Assembly: GCA_009760855.2 (NCBI GenBank)
Contig: WPIO01000069.1
Span: forward strand, 188,001 to 252,000
Reading direction: 5' to 3'
Origin: Cristatella mucedo
Lineage: Eukaryota; Bryozoa; Phylactolaemata; Cristatellidae
DNA length: 64,000 nucleotides
Part shown: piece by piece, positions 1-11,464 of the stretch
Numbering within the stretch: position 1 is the first letter of the stretch
How the letters are laid out: every line of letters starts with the position of its first letter
The notes under the pieces: model-generated
Databases searched by the model: none
The model's input: only the letters and a program-made list of their open reading frames with translations
What the model was told of the DNA's origin: nothing
Made by a program: the position numbers and the translations under genes

Positions 1-1240
1 GTGAAAGCAACTTCAACTTTCTTGAGAAGTTTACGGTGTGCTGCGTCTTCTGACGAGCCCTCCAAAGGGTAGGGGTCAATCGTGCTTTCATCTGAATTTC
101 TAGGAGATAAGGGCAGCAAAGACTATGTCAGAATCAAACAGGCCTAAACCTAACCTCCATGACGAGGCAACAAATTATGCTACAGTCAGCATTGAAAACG
201 GTGGCTGAATGATAGTTTGGCTGGAATGTCTGGGCTACATGCTCGCAGTTTTATATTACCTTTTGGCCCGGCAGCACTCGATTGCTGAACGCCGAATGCT
301 AGACCTGCAGGTACAAGTAACGAGCATTGGCCAGGGAGACAGCTTCTCACTGTGCACAATGTCCCCAATGTAACTCGGCTTATTACACATTCAATCTAGC
401 TGTCAAGCTAAACTTCGGCAGCATACAAGCATACAAACAGTTCAACAACGAGGTCGAGTTGGCTTCACCTTTTCATTTGTGACCTTATGACACTTAGGAA
501 ACATTAGCGGCTCCAGGTTGAATTTAAGACAGGCGGGATACGCGTAGCAGCTTCTGCCAAAGGTATAAACACTATCCTGTTACGTCACTTCAGAATGGCA
601 CTATCAACCATGCTCATTGGGCTCGGTTTCTTCGCCGTGAAAGCAGGTACTTTGCGCTAAAAAACAAAAGAGTCGACATTGGTAGCAGTAAGATCATACC
701 GAAAGCGCCCAATTTAACCTGGTAAACTCGTAAAAGGCCTCAGCTGAAAAGTATTAGGATTATACATCCACCCTTTTGAGGCTCACGTCGCAGCCTGCAA
801 TCCAAACGTTTTAAGTCTACACGAGCAGTGCATATTCACTTACAAGCTATGACCGCACGGTTCCCGTCTTCTGCTTCTTCGTTCACAAAATTAAATCTTA
901 AAGCAATGATCATTACCTGGCCAGGTTCGAGGGCTATTTCTTCTCCTCGCAGACCAGCCTGGATAGTTGGCTGCAACCTAAGCCTATCACAAATGTCGAC
1001 ACAAGCACTGCTGCCTAGCTCACACTGTAGACTACAGCGTGGAACTTCAGGCAGTGGATGGCATCAATATTCGCTTGTAGCAACGAAGTTAGTTTGCTCT
1101 GTTTTTGATAACCAATCAGACTACTTTTTTCACTGAGCTATGTTCCGAAGCCTACTGATGTAGGCCTATACAAACGGCTGCCAATGTTGCCTGCCACATT
1201 TTAAACGACGTCATATGAATCTGGCGACTATCAATGCATT
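1..1240. repeat. Direct repeat, left copy (partner at 62,720-64,000)
   Basis: This stretch aligns almost end to end with 62,720-64,000 in the same orientation, with point differences and small indels and one insertion in the right copy at 63,290-63,355. The left copy is cut by the window start. Shared landmarks include the TCTTCTGAC..GCCCTCCAA segment near 45 and 62,757, AACAGGCCTA near 147 and 62,850, and TTGATAACCAATCAGACT near 1,105 and 63,865. I see no convincing open frame conserved between the copies. In the right copy the outer edge reads into a DNMT1-like exon on the minus strand, so the repeat may be intronic or flanking DNA of a duplicated locus; that is inference. Confidence 0.8.
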
Positions 1241-1784
1241 TGACCTTTGTTCAGTGGCAGGTACGCTTTGAGACGGCACCTATATCATTGCCCTGCAAAC
1301 ACAATTGTGTTCTTGCACACTCGTTCAAAAAGTTCACATGCAGCTGACGTACAAAAACCATAGATACGTGGTTTTCCAGACCAACACCAGTGCGGTAGCT
1401 CCAGTTATGAACAACCACTTGTCTGACATCCACTGACATGCATCAAGTCAAAGCGATGCATTATTCGCACGCCTTACTCGTCCAAAGCGTTTTCAGCCTC
1501 TACTCAATCGGATTCGTCTTTGTCGGCTGCAGCTAAATTCGTCATCAGGCGTGCGAACCGTTAGCTTTCGAAACGCCCACTAATCTGGCACCAAATGAAT
1601 GGAAATTCGCAACCCAAGAGCAAGCAATTCACATAACACAGCAAGCGTCATTATACGAACTGCCTCTGGACGCAGGAGTTCTAGGATTTTCCGGAACTGC
1701 CACACTTGGCTCCACCCTTGCAGACAATCAATTTCGTGCAGACCATTCGGGTGCAATCCTGCAAGCCGCCGCAGAAATAATGCA
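1241..1784. other. No gene recognised
   Basis: Short open frames only, none with a recognisable motif. The last 100 bases grade into the RLE fragment that follows, with weak similarity to the RT C-terminal part of the better copy near 23.1 kb. Confidence 0.4.
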
Positions 1785-2318
1785 CAAAGCTCGACGCCCT
1801 CCAGATGTTCTTGCTGCCACGGCTATACTACCTCTGTAGAGCATGCATGGTCTCTCGGGCGGCTGTAATGCCAGCCCACAAGGCACTGGTTAACCTATGT
1901 CGCAGCTCATGCGGCCTCCCAAGATTCGCTTCGTCTTACATTTCCTTCGCCCGACGAGCCTCGGAAGGCTTCGGCTCGTTCGTCTGTGACCATACGGTGT
2001 GTTCCTGCGAGCGAAACAAGCCAGAGAGATGCTGGGCTCAGCGGACTGGGCCGTGTAGGCCGTCGCTCGACATCGCCCAACAAGGACAATGCCATCGTCG
2101 GTGGCACTACCGGAGGTGACAATGACCGTGAGAGCTTCCACAGCCTGGCAACAGTTCGTACTGGTAACGGGGTCGGACCAGTTCTACTTTGGCCTTGGGC
2201 ATGCAAGTGCCTGATTATTTTAAGTGGCCGCCTCGACCTGACCGGTGAAGCGGTTACGGTGGCTGTCACGGGCATCGAGGCGCTGGAAAACACCATCGCT
2301 CTGCACTTAATGGTATTC
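1785..2318 (+). mobile_element. RLE-type non-LTR retrotransposon, internal fragment (copy 1, first half)
   Basis: The translation carries YYLCRACMVSRAAVMPAHKA followed by a CGLPRFAS-like segment, matching the RT C-terminal/thumb region of the better copy at 23,260-23,430. Bases 2,143-2,318 then match 23,580-23,755 (the LDLTGxxxTVAV segment). The reading frame is broken several times, so this is a fossil. The element does not end here: the sequence that should follow resumes at 4,225, so the intervening 1.9 kb is a later insertion. Confidence 0.75.
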
Positions 2319-2334
2319 GAGTGTTATTATGTTA

Positions 2335-2500
2335 AGTATCTACATGTGTAGCTACACGAAGCTATGAAAACTATCTGGATGTTACGCAGTAAAATTTGAC
2401 ATATCTCATTACCAGCTTAAGCGGCTTTCGGTACGCATTCGGTAGCCAACAGACATCGCCTCACGCAGCAAAAACAAAGTGGAAAGCATAGCAGAGTTAA
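2335..2500 (-). mobile_element. 3' end of a CR1/L2-like element (family 2), reversed
   Basis: Reverse complement of this stretch matches the 3' tail of the family-2 element at 46,240-46,420 (shared TTCGGTACGCATTCGGTAGC and GGATGTTACGCAG-like segments). Only the untranslated 3' end is present. Its inner part lies inside the left arm of the palindrome at 2,469-2,704. Confidence 0.65.
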
Positions 2501-2704
2501 AACGTTAAAAGTCTTAAGAAAAATAATTTCCGTGCAAAATTTGGTAATAATAATATTGCACTTGATAAAGCGCCCTCGGATAACTTAATCTCTTTGAGGG
2601 CGCTTTATCAAGTGCAATATTATTATTACCAAATTTTGCACGGAAATTATTTTTCTTAAGACTTTTAACGTTTTAACTCTGCTATGCTTTCCACTTTGTT
2701 TTTG
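2469..2704. repeat. Perfect long inverted repeat, 109-bp arms, 18-bp spacer
   Basis: Arms 2,469-2,577 and 2,596-2,704 are exact reverse complements over 109 bases by direct reading; the spacer is 2,578-2,595. The centre is the 3' stem-loop of the L2 family (GCACTTGATAAAGCGCCCTC on the left arm). After the normal loop sequence the L2 stem should continue as CTAGGCGCTTTACA, but instead it reads GAGGGCGCTTTATCAAGTGC and retraces the whole left arm. This looks like a fold-back template switch at the hairpin. Confidence 0.9.
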
Positions 2705-4224
2705 TGAGATGGGTTCATGATGCTGCAGCTATGGCTGGGTGTCCTGAATTGAATATCTGGCATGGCGACAAAAGACATTTGTTTTGAGAAATTCTAGCCG
2801 TGACAGTACGCAGAGCAACGTGGCATCGAGAGAATTTTATTTTTGAACGGGGCAATGACCCTGAGCCCGCAGCTGCTTTCTAACTGGTTTTTCGCATCAC
2901 CTATGAGTTTTCCTTTCTGCCTATTACACTTTTTAAGTAGCCTAGCTGATCTCTGAACCTGAATCCTATTGAGCATCCCTGGAATTATGTGGGCTGAAGA
3001 CTTAGAGCACAGAAGGTTGATATCACATTTGAGAACTTAATTTCTTTAGCATACAAATGAACGGTGTGTTTGCTTTACACTCGAGCAGCCAAGACCGATT
3101 GTAACTCGCTCATGGTGGCACACATTTCTTTTTATACTATAGATCAAGAATCCTACGTCGTATATGCGTTATCTTAAATACCTCGCATGATTACAGCTAT
3201 TTTAACCATGTTTTGCTCAAAGAATGAGAATTTTGAGGCTCCAATGACCGTCTTGAGCGGTCTTTCTGACAACTGTTAGCTGACCCTCAAACCTCATGTG
3301 TATAGATTTGGTGAGCAAAGATAGCTCAGTGCGTACGGTTTTTCACTTTTTCACCTTTTTCCTACCTTGATTCCAAGTTCGCATGTTTGAATTCTTTGGC
3401 AGGAGATTCTATATTGCCTCTGCAAGCGGTAGTGATAAAGAGAGGTTTTTCTGGTTGGTGAGAGCGACATGCACAACCTGGCACCCTTGCCAGAAAAGTC
3501 AGGTTGAGGCGCCTGGCAGGCTGGCGGCTGCTGACTCACCTGCTGGCATGGCACGCGTGCTCTGCACCTGCTGTAGCTCGTGCCGTTTGTTTTCCTTTTC
3601 GAAGGTTGTCTCCATGAAGATTCCTGCAAGTTGGTAAATGCTCTGTGGCCTTGAAGACGACAGGTTTCTCTCCGTCGTGGATGGTGACTTCTTCCGCGAG
3701 AACCACTACGTATCCTGAACCACTCGCTTCGAAAATGTTCCATCTTAGGAGAAATAGGCTCCGGATTCCGCACCATGTCCAGCTGCCACCACAAAGCGCA
3801 GCCACCGGCCGTATGCTATAGTGCGATCTTTCTTCGGGAACGTGCTGCAAAAGTTGCTTCTTATTCGCCCATGCAGCTGGTGAAATGCAGCTGACCGTCC
3901 ATGGAGGTTTGAGCGGAGCATAAATATCCCTCTAACGTCGCCAAGTAGTCAGCAATGCTATTATATTTAACTGTGCAAATAAAGAAGCAGAAGACGTGAT
4001 TTGTGAGCTGATAATTTGAAAGTGAATACCCACGAATTCTGTGGATCTGATATGTTTGGATTGCAGGCTGGAAAGTTGGCCTCTAAAGGATGGCTATATA
4101 ATCCTGCTGATTTTCGTCTCTGTCCTTTTACGAGTTTACTAGGAAAACTGTGCGCTTGAAAGAGTTTCCTACTGCTATCAGCTGTCGAATCTTTTTTGTT
4201 TAGTGCCAAATACCTGGTCTAACG
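2705..4224. other. Inserted DNA of unknown identity
   Basis: This lies between two halves of one RLE element copy (1,785-2,318 and 4,225 onward), so it arrived with the insertion that split it. Open frames of 60-147 codons on both strands overlap each other (3,351-3,850) and show no recognised motif. No terminal repeats or target duplication were identified. Confidence 0.45.
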
Positions 4225-5112
4225 GGCTGAGGGCAGGGCCTTGGCCGAACGGCCTCAACAAGGCAGGGTCAGCCGCTTCTTGACGACGGACCCGTTCGCG
4301 AGCCACAGTCACTTCAAAATCAATGGTTTCGGGCTGTTGCTCCGGGCATGGAACTTTGCCTTCCGCTCCCGCCAGGACGCGCTTCCGGTCCGCTCGGTGA
4401 TCTCGAGCTCTTTCCTAGGGGCGCAAACAAACTGCCGGGTGTGCGGCTACTCGCAAGAGTCAGTATGCCGCGTGCTGAGCCACTGCCGGCGTACGTCATA
4501 TGCCGCCACTACTCGCCACGACACCAACCTAGCGGCCTGACTGCCGCTCTATCTGAGCGCCTGAGAGACTTTGTGTCCGCCGGACAATGCCATCCCGTCA
4601 CCGGCGGGCCGCTCCTTAAACCTGACCTCAACTTAGACAACGGCTCGGAGGCTGTCATCGTCGATGTCACGATCCCATTCGACAACGACGCCGAACGCTC
4701 TGTGTCGCAGCCCGGGCAAAAGTGAAAAAGTCCATGGGCATCAAAAACCTCGTGCTGTCAAGCGGCCACCGGTCAGCGGTGGTCAGGCGGTTTGTCATCG
4801 GTGCCTCGGCAGTTGGTTCCCGACACGAGGACTGCCTCAGTGATCTCGGCATTCCGAAGTGCGATTGCGTGGCGCTTCATTGGCTCTGCGTGTCGGACGC
4901 TATAAGCGGGTACAAGACCTGTGGACCCTGTTCCGAAGCCGTGAGTCGCGGGTCGCTCCAGCGACTCCGGCTGGTTAGGGTACGCCGGCATAGTTATAAC
5001 TGAATATTTAAGTTCTTAATTAATCCTTCAACCTGTCACAGGGGCGACCGCGATCATGACGGTGGTGCCTCCAGGATGAAGTCCGACCATTGCACGTCAG
5101 TCGGGCTGACGC
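4225..5112 (+). mobile_element. RLE-type element copy 1, 3' half with endonuclease domain
   Basis: Matches 23,780-24,670. It contains a CxxC-type zinc motif (CRVCGYSQES, about 4,433-4,462) and the restriction-like endonuclease signature KPDLNLDNGSEAVIVDVTIP near 4,617-4,675: PD followed 13 residues later by D, the R2/NeSL-type catalytic core. Frameshifts around 4,500 and 4,690 break the frame. The 3' untranslated tail (CAGGGGCGACCGCGATCATG, 5,038 onward) is shared with the copies ending at 24,676 and 53,460. Confidence 0.8.
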
Positions 5113-5119
5113 CTGTGAT

Positions 5120-5650
5120 TTCGTCAAATAGGGGCAACTCGGGTGCATAATTTATGCGTGTGGCGTCTGCGTTCACTCTAACCCATGTATCTGCACATGG
5201 AAATAAACTATGCATACAAACTGTGCCTACGAAGGACTACGTGGTAGTCTTGGTAGTTTGCGTCGGTGGCATTATGTTGGTTATGCGAGTGCGTACGTAG
5301 CTAAGGTCGTAACGGACGGCTTGCAACGACAGTGGCTGAGAGTGCCGGCGATGGAGAAGTGTACATGGAAGGCGATGTGTAGCGTTTTATTCGTTGCAAA
5401 GAAGATACAAGCTCGAGCAATGCGTTGGCAAGGTACGGCACGGGGCATTGGAGGGAGAGGCGGAGGAGGCTCGGTTGACGTACAGGCTCCTCCGGCAGAG
5501 GTGCTTCAAGCGAAAGTCGACGTGCCTAGTGGGTCGCTCCACCAATTTTCGGTCGTACGTCGCCGTGTATTACCGGTGCCGGCATGAACGAGCAACTGCG
5601 AAGCCCTTTGCCGCCTCCTCTCGGGTCACCCTCTGAGGTATCCCTCTGGG
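5120..5650 (+). repeat. Repeat following the RLE 3' end (partner at 53,463-53,990)
   Basis: About 530 bp match 53,463-53,990 at high similarity, beginning right after the RLE tail in both places. One frame (5,394-5,636) reads EQCVGKVRHG..LLRQRCF and is open in both copies, and an alternate frame is also open, so coding status is unclear. The third RLE copy (24,676) is not followed by this sequence. It may be the preferred insertion target of the RLE element, or an extended tail; neither can be decided here. Confidence 0.75.
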
Positions 5651-6362
5651 GTCACCTTATCGGGTCGCAGGTAGATGTAATCTCCTACAAAACGGGCCGC
5701 CAAAAGTCAACTTCAATACCCTGCGACTATGAACTGCAAGCTTTGTGGCTGAGCCTCGATTCAGAATTATGAGCTATGCCGTTTACTTGGTAATCCCATG
5801 AGATTAGCACGTTAAGCCGCTGCCGCTTGTGAACACCATTTTCTATAAATACGTACGATATTGCATCCGTAAGAACTGGCTAGTATGTACCGAGGCTAGG
5901 TTCGGTAGTCTTGGACCAGGTGGCTATAATGAGGGTAAGGGTAAACGGCTAGGCCGGGGTCGGACCTACGGCATGACCGGATGTGCGCTGACGTAAGGTC
6001 ACCGGTGCTCTTGGGTAGCAGAAGTTGTCCGAGTAAGTCGTTGTGCTGGAGGCTACCGGTCTCGCCGAATTATGCACCTGGATGGTTGCAGGCGTGCTCC
6101 GGCGATGCGGCCACGCATGCAAGGCGACGAGTACCCAAGGCCTGAGCGGAGCTAGATAGCAGGCTCGTTGTTTAGACTTGTATATTCCGCGTTCCCAGTG
6201 TAGCGTGTTCGTGACCCCCCCCACGTGCGTTGGCGTCTTTCAGCGAAAGCTCTCAACTGTTGTGAACGTCTGCTCCGTCTATATCAGAATACTTAGCTAG
6301 CCGGGCCTTGTACGGCGTACGCTTGTACTGGCGAGACGGAGACCAGCGACGGTGTGACGGTG
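5651..6362. other. No gene recognised
   Basis: Mixed-composition DNA between the shared repeat and the MITE-like unit. A 91-codon minus-strand frame at 5,949-6,224 has no recognised motif. Confidence 0.4.
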
Positions 6363-6555
6363 AGTAGTATGTACATGAATGGAATGGAGCCTAGGGCTCA
6401 TTCGAATGACGTCATCGATTAAATAAACCGTCCTCCGATTAAATAAACTCGTCGTCTGATTTAGTTAATGTCTGCCGTCATTCTCGAGACCCTATTCTCC
6501 TTTCCATTCATTTACATACTACTTGGAGTTGTGTTACGTTAATAAGACTATATCA
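6363..6555. mobile_element. MITE-like inverted-repeat unit, copy 1, abutting viral element A
   Basis: Outer ends AGTAGTATGTACATGAATGG (6,363) and its near reverse complement ending CATACTACT (6,523) form terminal inverted repeats of about 27 bp. A further 30-40 bp reading GAGTTGTGTTACGTTAATAA then GACTATAT extends the unit to about 6,555, where AT-rich viral sequence starts. The same unit occurs at 14,816-15,209 and 42,590-42,800. Confidence 0.7.
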
Positions 6556-6639
6556 GAGTAAAAATTGTTTGCAATAAACTAAATATTTAATTAAATAGAT
6601 TGTTTTATCTTTATATGTGTCCTAAAACCTTGATTACTT

Positions 6640-9600
6640 TATACGACAGGAGGGTAAAAATTTAGCGAACATGCGGAACGTATTAAAGAAGACGTAAGAA
6701 AACGTACAGGTCATCTACCAAAATATCCTTTCTGAAAAGATAGTTTAGAGGCAGTTATTGCAAGTTTAAGAACACCAACAGCCATAAAATTAAATATTCC
6801 TATTGCTAAGAAATCTGTTAAGACTAATAATGGATGGTCTTTCAATAGAGAGTCTAAGAGATTAATGAAAATACAAGAAACAGGATGGTTTTTAGGAAAA
6901 GCTTCTTCAGACGGTAAATTCTTGGACTATGAGTATGTTGGTTTAGAAAAAAAATTAATTATTTTGATGTAATATATGATAAGGTTGGAGCAGAATTAAG
7001 ATTAGTTATTAAGGAATTACTTAAAAACAAGAGTAACTTAAAAGTGGCGCTTGTTATTTCGCCTACTGTAGCCTCAGAAGGTGGTGCATTTAATGATCAA
7101 CCTTTTGCAGGAGTAAGTAATTCAAAAATAAATAGAGTTTCAGATATTTATAGAATAATTAGAACACAATTTGCTGCTTTTAAAAATAGAGTAGAATAAT
7201 GGTAAGTAAAAGGTTCTAATTGGACTATAATTTGTGTTAATGCTATTTAATATTTATATATAGATATTGTTTACTAGTTTTTAACATAAATTCGGTAGTG
7301 GTTATTTACCAATGCCAGTAGGATTAGAAAAGAAGAGATCAAAAACAAATATAAAGAAAGAATCAGATAATCTTTGTGCTTTATGGTTCGACTTGAGATT
7401 TCCTAAATGGAGAAATAATCATCCAGAATCTACTGCTTATTTAAAAGAAATATTACATGAATAATATTCACATCATCTAAAAAGAAAAGAAGAATTGTTT
7501 AACTTCAAGGAGAATTGTGCTTCAAATGTATTAAACGTTGTTGACATTCCACAGTAAACAGAATTATTTAGCATAACTACTAATGTTAACGAATATGATA
7601 ATAAAATTTTAACTCCACTTATAGGAGTTGGTGAAGAAAAAGAGAAGCACTTGGATCTTCTTTTGTATAGTGCACAAAACAAAAAAAACTTTCATTATGT
7701 AATTATTAAAAACTTTAATGTTTTCTGTAGAAGTAGTAAAGGATATGGAACACAGCTTACTTGTAAAAGATGTTTGTGTAGGTTTTACTCTGAAGATACA
7801 CTAGAGTCACATGTTGATGCTTGCAAACGTGGAACTGATTGCAAATCAAGAATAAGAATGCCAAGTTCAGACAATAAAAAAGGAGATAAATGTTATTTTA
7901 AAGATCATGCAAAAAAATTATGGTGTCCTTATGTTGCTGATGCAGACTTTGAATGCTTACTTACAAGTGTTAGAAAAACAGATAAAAGGTTATCCTACTA
8001 CACCACAAGGTACTTTTCAAAAGCGTATTCCTTATTCAGCTGCTTATGCTATTAGTGATTATGAAGGAAAACAAAGAACATTTAAATTATTCAATGGTAC
8101 AAATACTAATAGAGATCTATTGAAAATTTCGTTAGAGAAAGTTGAAAAAGTAAATGATGAAATGCTACCTATTCTTGATAAATACAAAAAATTTGATTAT
8201 ATAAATTTTAAAAAAGATCAAGAAGAATTTGATTCGGCAACTGCTTTTTATATTTGCGGTTTAGATTTAGGTAGTAATACAGTTTTAGATTACTGTCATA
8301 TGACAGGAAATTATAGAGGAGCTGCTCATAATGTTTGTGATTTAAATGTTAGCATCAATCCTAGGAAGTTTAAACTTCCAGTGTTTACTCACAACTTTAA
8401 AGGTTATGATGCACATTTATTAGTACGAGAGTTTCAAGATTTAGAACTAAATAAAAAACTTAATTGCTAAAAATATGGAGAAATATCTAAACATTGAAAT
8501 CGCTTCACTTAGTTTTAAAGACTCTTTACAAATGTTGCAAAAAGGTTTAGCTGATGTTGTCAATAATGTTGTTAAATCAGGAAAGCCTTTAGAACCAACA
8601 GGAAAATACTTTTCAATGTTAGAAGATACAGAATTTGATCTATTAAAATTGGGAATTGATGATAAAAAATATCCTGATACATAACATACAAATGAAAAGT
8701 ATAGCGATATTTATCTCACTAAGGATGTTCTTTTATTAGATGATGTATTTCAACATTTTAGACATTTAGCAAAGAAAATTGATGGTTTAGATCCTGCCAA
8801 CTTCCTTACAGCACCAGGCTTAACATGGTCTGCAGGTTTGAGATTTTCAAAGGTTAAACTAGATTGATTAACAAACTTTAAACATTTTGACTTTTTTGAA
8901 AGGGCAATAAGAGGAATAACACAAGCATCATGTTGACATATATAAGCAAACAATGAGGTGCCATCTAATTATGATAGTACCAGAGTAATGAGTTTGTTAC
9001 TTTATGTCGATGCAAATTCACTATATGCTACAGCAATGACAAAACCACTTCCAATTTCTTATTTCAAGTTTTTAGATGATAAACAAATAAAAAAGTGTAC
9101 AACTAAAAAGATATTTTCAATAAAAGAAGATGCTGAAACTGGTAATGCTTTTGAAGTAGATATGCACTCTCCTGATGAATCACATGATATTTATTCTGAT
9201 TATTCTTCTACCAATTAGAAGAAAAGTAGATGTTGAAGAATATTCTGAATAGCAAAGGAAGTAATAACTAAAATAAAGTAAGAAAAAATAGATGATTATG
9301 GAAGTTAAGTAGAAAAATTATTGTTGATCTAGAACCCAAAGTTAAATATGTTATTCATTATAGAAATCTACAACTTGCAATTGAGAGAGTTTATGTATTA
9401 TGTATTAACAAAAATACATAGAGTAAGTAGTTTCACTCAAAGTAGATGGTTGAGTGGATACATACTTAATAACATTGCTAGAAGAAAGGAAGCAAAAGAT
9501 GAGTTTGAAAAAGAATATTATAAACTTTATAGACGATGCATTCTTTGGCAAGACAAATGTAAAATGTTGGAGAAAGAGTAAACATTGCATAGTTTGACGT

Positions 9601-10560
9601 GAAATATGATAAGGATGTTGCAGTTTCAGATAAAAGAGTAATGAGTGCAAGATTTAAAGACAGGAGGTTTTTAAATCAAAATTTAGTTGGAATGGAATTA
9701 ACAAAAGCTGAGATCTCTCTTGATAAATCTATTTATTTGGGCTTTACAATTCTAAATATTTCAAAACTAATAATGCAAGATTTCTATTGTAATACAATAA
9801 AAGATTACTTTAATGGTAAAGTAACACTTGCATATACTGACACTGATTCTGTGGTAATGCAAATAAATACTGATAATGTTTATCGAGATTTTGAAAATTA
9901 TTTAGGTTATCTAGATGTATCTGGTTATCCTAGGAATCAAGATAGTAAGTAGAAGGAGCTGAAAAGATTATACATCCTAATAAGGCAAGTTTAGGTAAAT
10001 ATAAAGATGAAACATGTGAACAGTATTCAATAGATCCAAAACCAAAAAATTTAATTAAATTTAGAAAGGTAATATGATTGAAAAATCAATTGTACTTGAT
10101 GAGGGTGTTTTCTAAAGACCAAAACTTTATTCCATGCAAATATTTACTAAGATAGATAAAATAATATAAGTTAAATATGCATTTAAAAACCAAAAGGAAC
10201 AAAGAAAGATGTAGTAAAAAAATGTTTGACGCATTCTGATTATGTTGGTTGTGTTAAAACTGGATATGATGTTTATTGCAATCAATCGACATTTAGATCT
10301 AGAAACCATCAAATGTATACATAACGCAATCTCAGAAAGCACTATCAGCACTTCACTTAATGCAATATTGGTTAGATTGTGGAAAATAGTTACTCCCTCG
10401 GGCACTATAGAATAAAAGAGACTGGTTGAAAATGTACTAAATGTCAATGTAAATGCCAAAAAGAAAGAACGAAGACATCAAACCAGTTATTATAAAGAAA
10501 GTCAAATTTACAGATAAAGAGAAAATGGAAATCGATAAAAAAATATGTTGATATACAAAC
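6640..10560 (+). pseudogene. Protein-primed family B DNA polymerase, element A (pseudogene)
   Basis: A replicative polymerase of the kind found in Polintons and adintoviruses, now broken by many stops and shifts. Visible parts in order: an N-terminal domain (GWFLGKASSDGKFLDYEYVG, near 6,880-6,945; GSNW near 7,210); the ESDNLCALW block (about 7,360); a zinc finger CKRCLCRFYSEDTLESHVDA (7,760-7,820); exonuclease region DADFECLL (7,940); an endonuclease-VII-like block DYCHMTGNYRGAAHN (8,289); exonuclease FTHNFKGYDAHLL (8,382); palm motif A LYVDANSLYATAM (9,000); FFGKT (9,540); and motif C YTDTDS (9,833-9,850). The C-terminal part around 10,080-10,260 retains YSMQI and a lysine-rich segment. Element B carries the ortholog. 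Start codon not determinable. Confidence 0.85.
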
Positions 10561-10630
10561 AGAAATAGAGCTGTCCAAGTCACTGGAGAAATTAAATACA
10601 AGTTTATAAAACAAATTTACTATTATAGAG

Positions 10631-10852
10631 ATGGATCCAAGAGTTGAAGATTCAGTTGATATTACCAGTTCAAATAAAGAATCAGAATGTTCAGATAACT
10701 TATATGAAGATCTTTACTATATTCCTGAATCAGAATCAGAAACAGACCTTTCATATTGTAGTATTAGTGAAGATGAAGGTGATATAAGTCTTGAAAAACT
10801 TCTATTTGGAGGAGAAAAATATGAAGATGAAGTGTTAGAGTGTGAAGAATAA
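10631..10852 (+). CDS. Small acidic Ser/Glu-rich protein, element A
   Basis: 73 codons, intact, beginning MDPRVEDSVDITSS and ending in an acidic tail with the core SLEKLLFGGEKYEDE. The ortholog in element B (34,844-35,056, minus) starts MDPKEIDITSSDSESE and keeps LDLEELLFGKK. The start is supported by the ATTATAGAG-ATG context used throughout these elements. Function unknown; the composition suggests a disordered regulatory or DNA-mimic-like protein, which is only a guess. Confidence 0.65.
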   Translation: MDPRVEDSVDITSSNKESECSDNLYEDLYYIPESESETDLSYCSISEDEGDISLEKLLFGGEKYEDEVLECEE

Positions 10853-10909
10853 AGTGACTTTAGTCTTGAATAATTTTAATAAATAATACGTTTTTCACTT
10901 CTGTGGAAA

Positions 10910-11144
10910 ATGGAATGTTTCAAGAATTCTTAGCTGTGAATAATCCAGAGAAATGGCAATAGGAATCTGCTTACAAAAACTTAAAGGATGAGTTCCACGA
11001 ATAGTTAAACATTCACTTGATAAACTTATTCCTGATTTAGATAGTTCATTTAATAATGTTCTTATTGAGATTGGTGATACATGCAATAAACTAATGGAGA
11101 GTTGCAGTAAAGTAAATGAAATGCTTGAAGAAATTTTACAATAA
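10910..11144 (+). pseudogene. Small helical protein of the tandem paralog family, element A
   Basis: Ortholog of the element B gene at 34,497-34,772. The 3' half (KHSLDKLIPDLDSSF-like, LIEIGDTCNKLMESCSKVNE, near 11,005-11,130) aligns well, while the first half has an early TAG and shifts. The start follows GTGGAAA-ATG. Confidence 0.55.
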
Positions 11145-11153
11145 AATCTAGTA

Positions 11154-11402
11154 ATGGAAGTATCGAGGATTCCAAGTTGTAAACAAGCTAGAAAACTGGC
11201 AGAAGAAATTTTTAGTACAAAATTAAAATACTTTAGTTTAGACATACATAAAAATGATCTTTATAAATATATTTCAAGATTATGTGAATATATTATTACT
11301 GGTCTTATAGATAATATTGATGCAACTGATAAAATATATGCGAATGAAGAAAGACTAGATAGTACTACCAGAAATACTAAAATGATATCACGTTCAGATT
11401 AG
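11154..11402 (+). CDS. Small helical protein of the tandem paralog family, element A
   Basis: 82 codons, intact. The N-terminus MEVSRIPSCKQARKLAEEIF and the later ISRLCEYIITGLIDNIDATD follow the same pattern as three adjacent paralogs in element B (M[DE]..RIL..E.A...C, then LPDSII..LI..CD). No catalytic or membrane signature; predicted helical. Function unknown. Confidence 0.55.
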   Translation: MEVSRIPSCKQARKLAEEIFSTKLKYFSLDIHKNDLYKYISRLCEYIITGLIDNIDATDKIYANEERLDSTTRNTKMISRSD

Positions 11403-11464
11403 ATTATCTTTAGTATTGTTTAAATTTGCGTGCATGTATTTTTTTTATAAATATTATATAGGAA

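Noticed and set aside
3351-3850. 147- and 104-codon minus-strand frames
   Set aside because: They overlap each other and a plus-strand frame, with no motif or conserved copy in the window.
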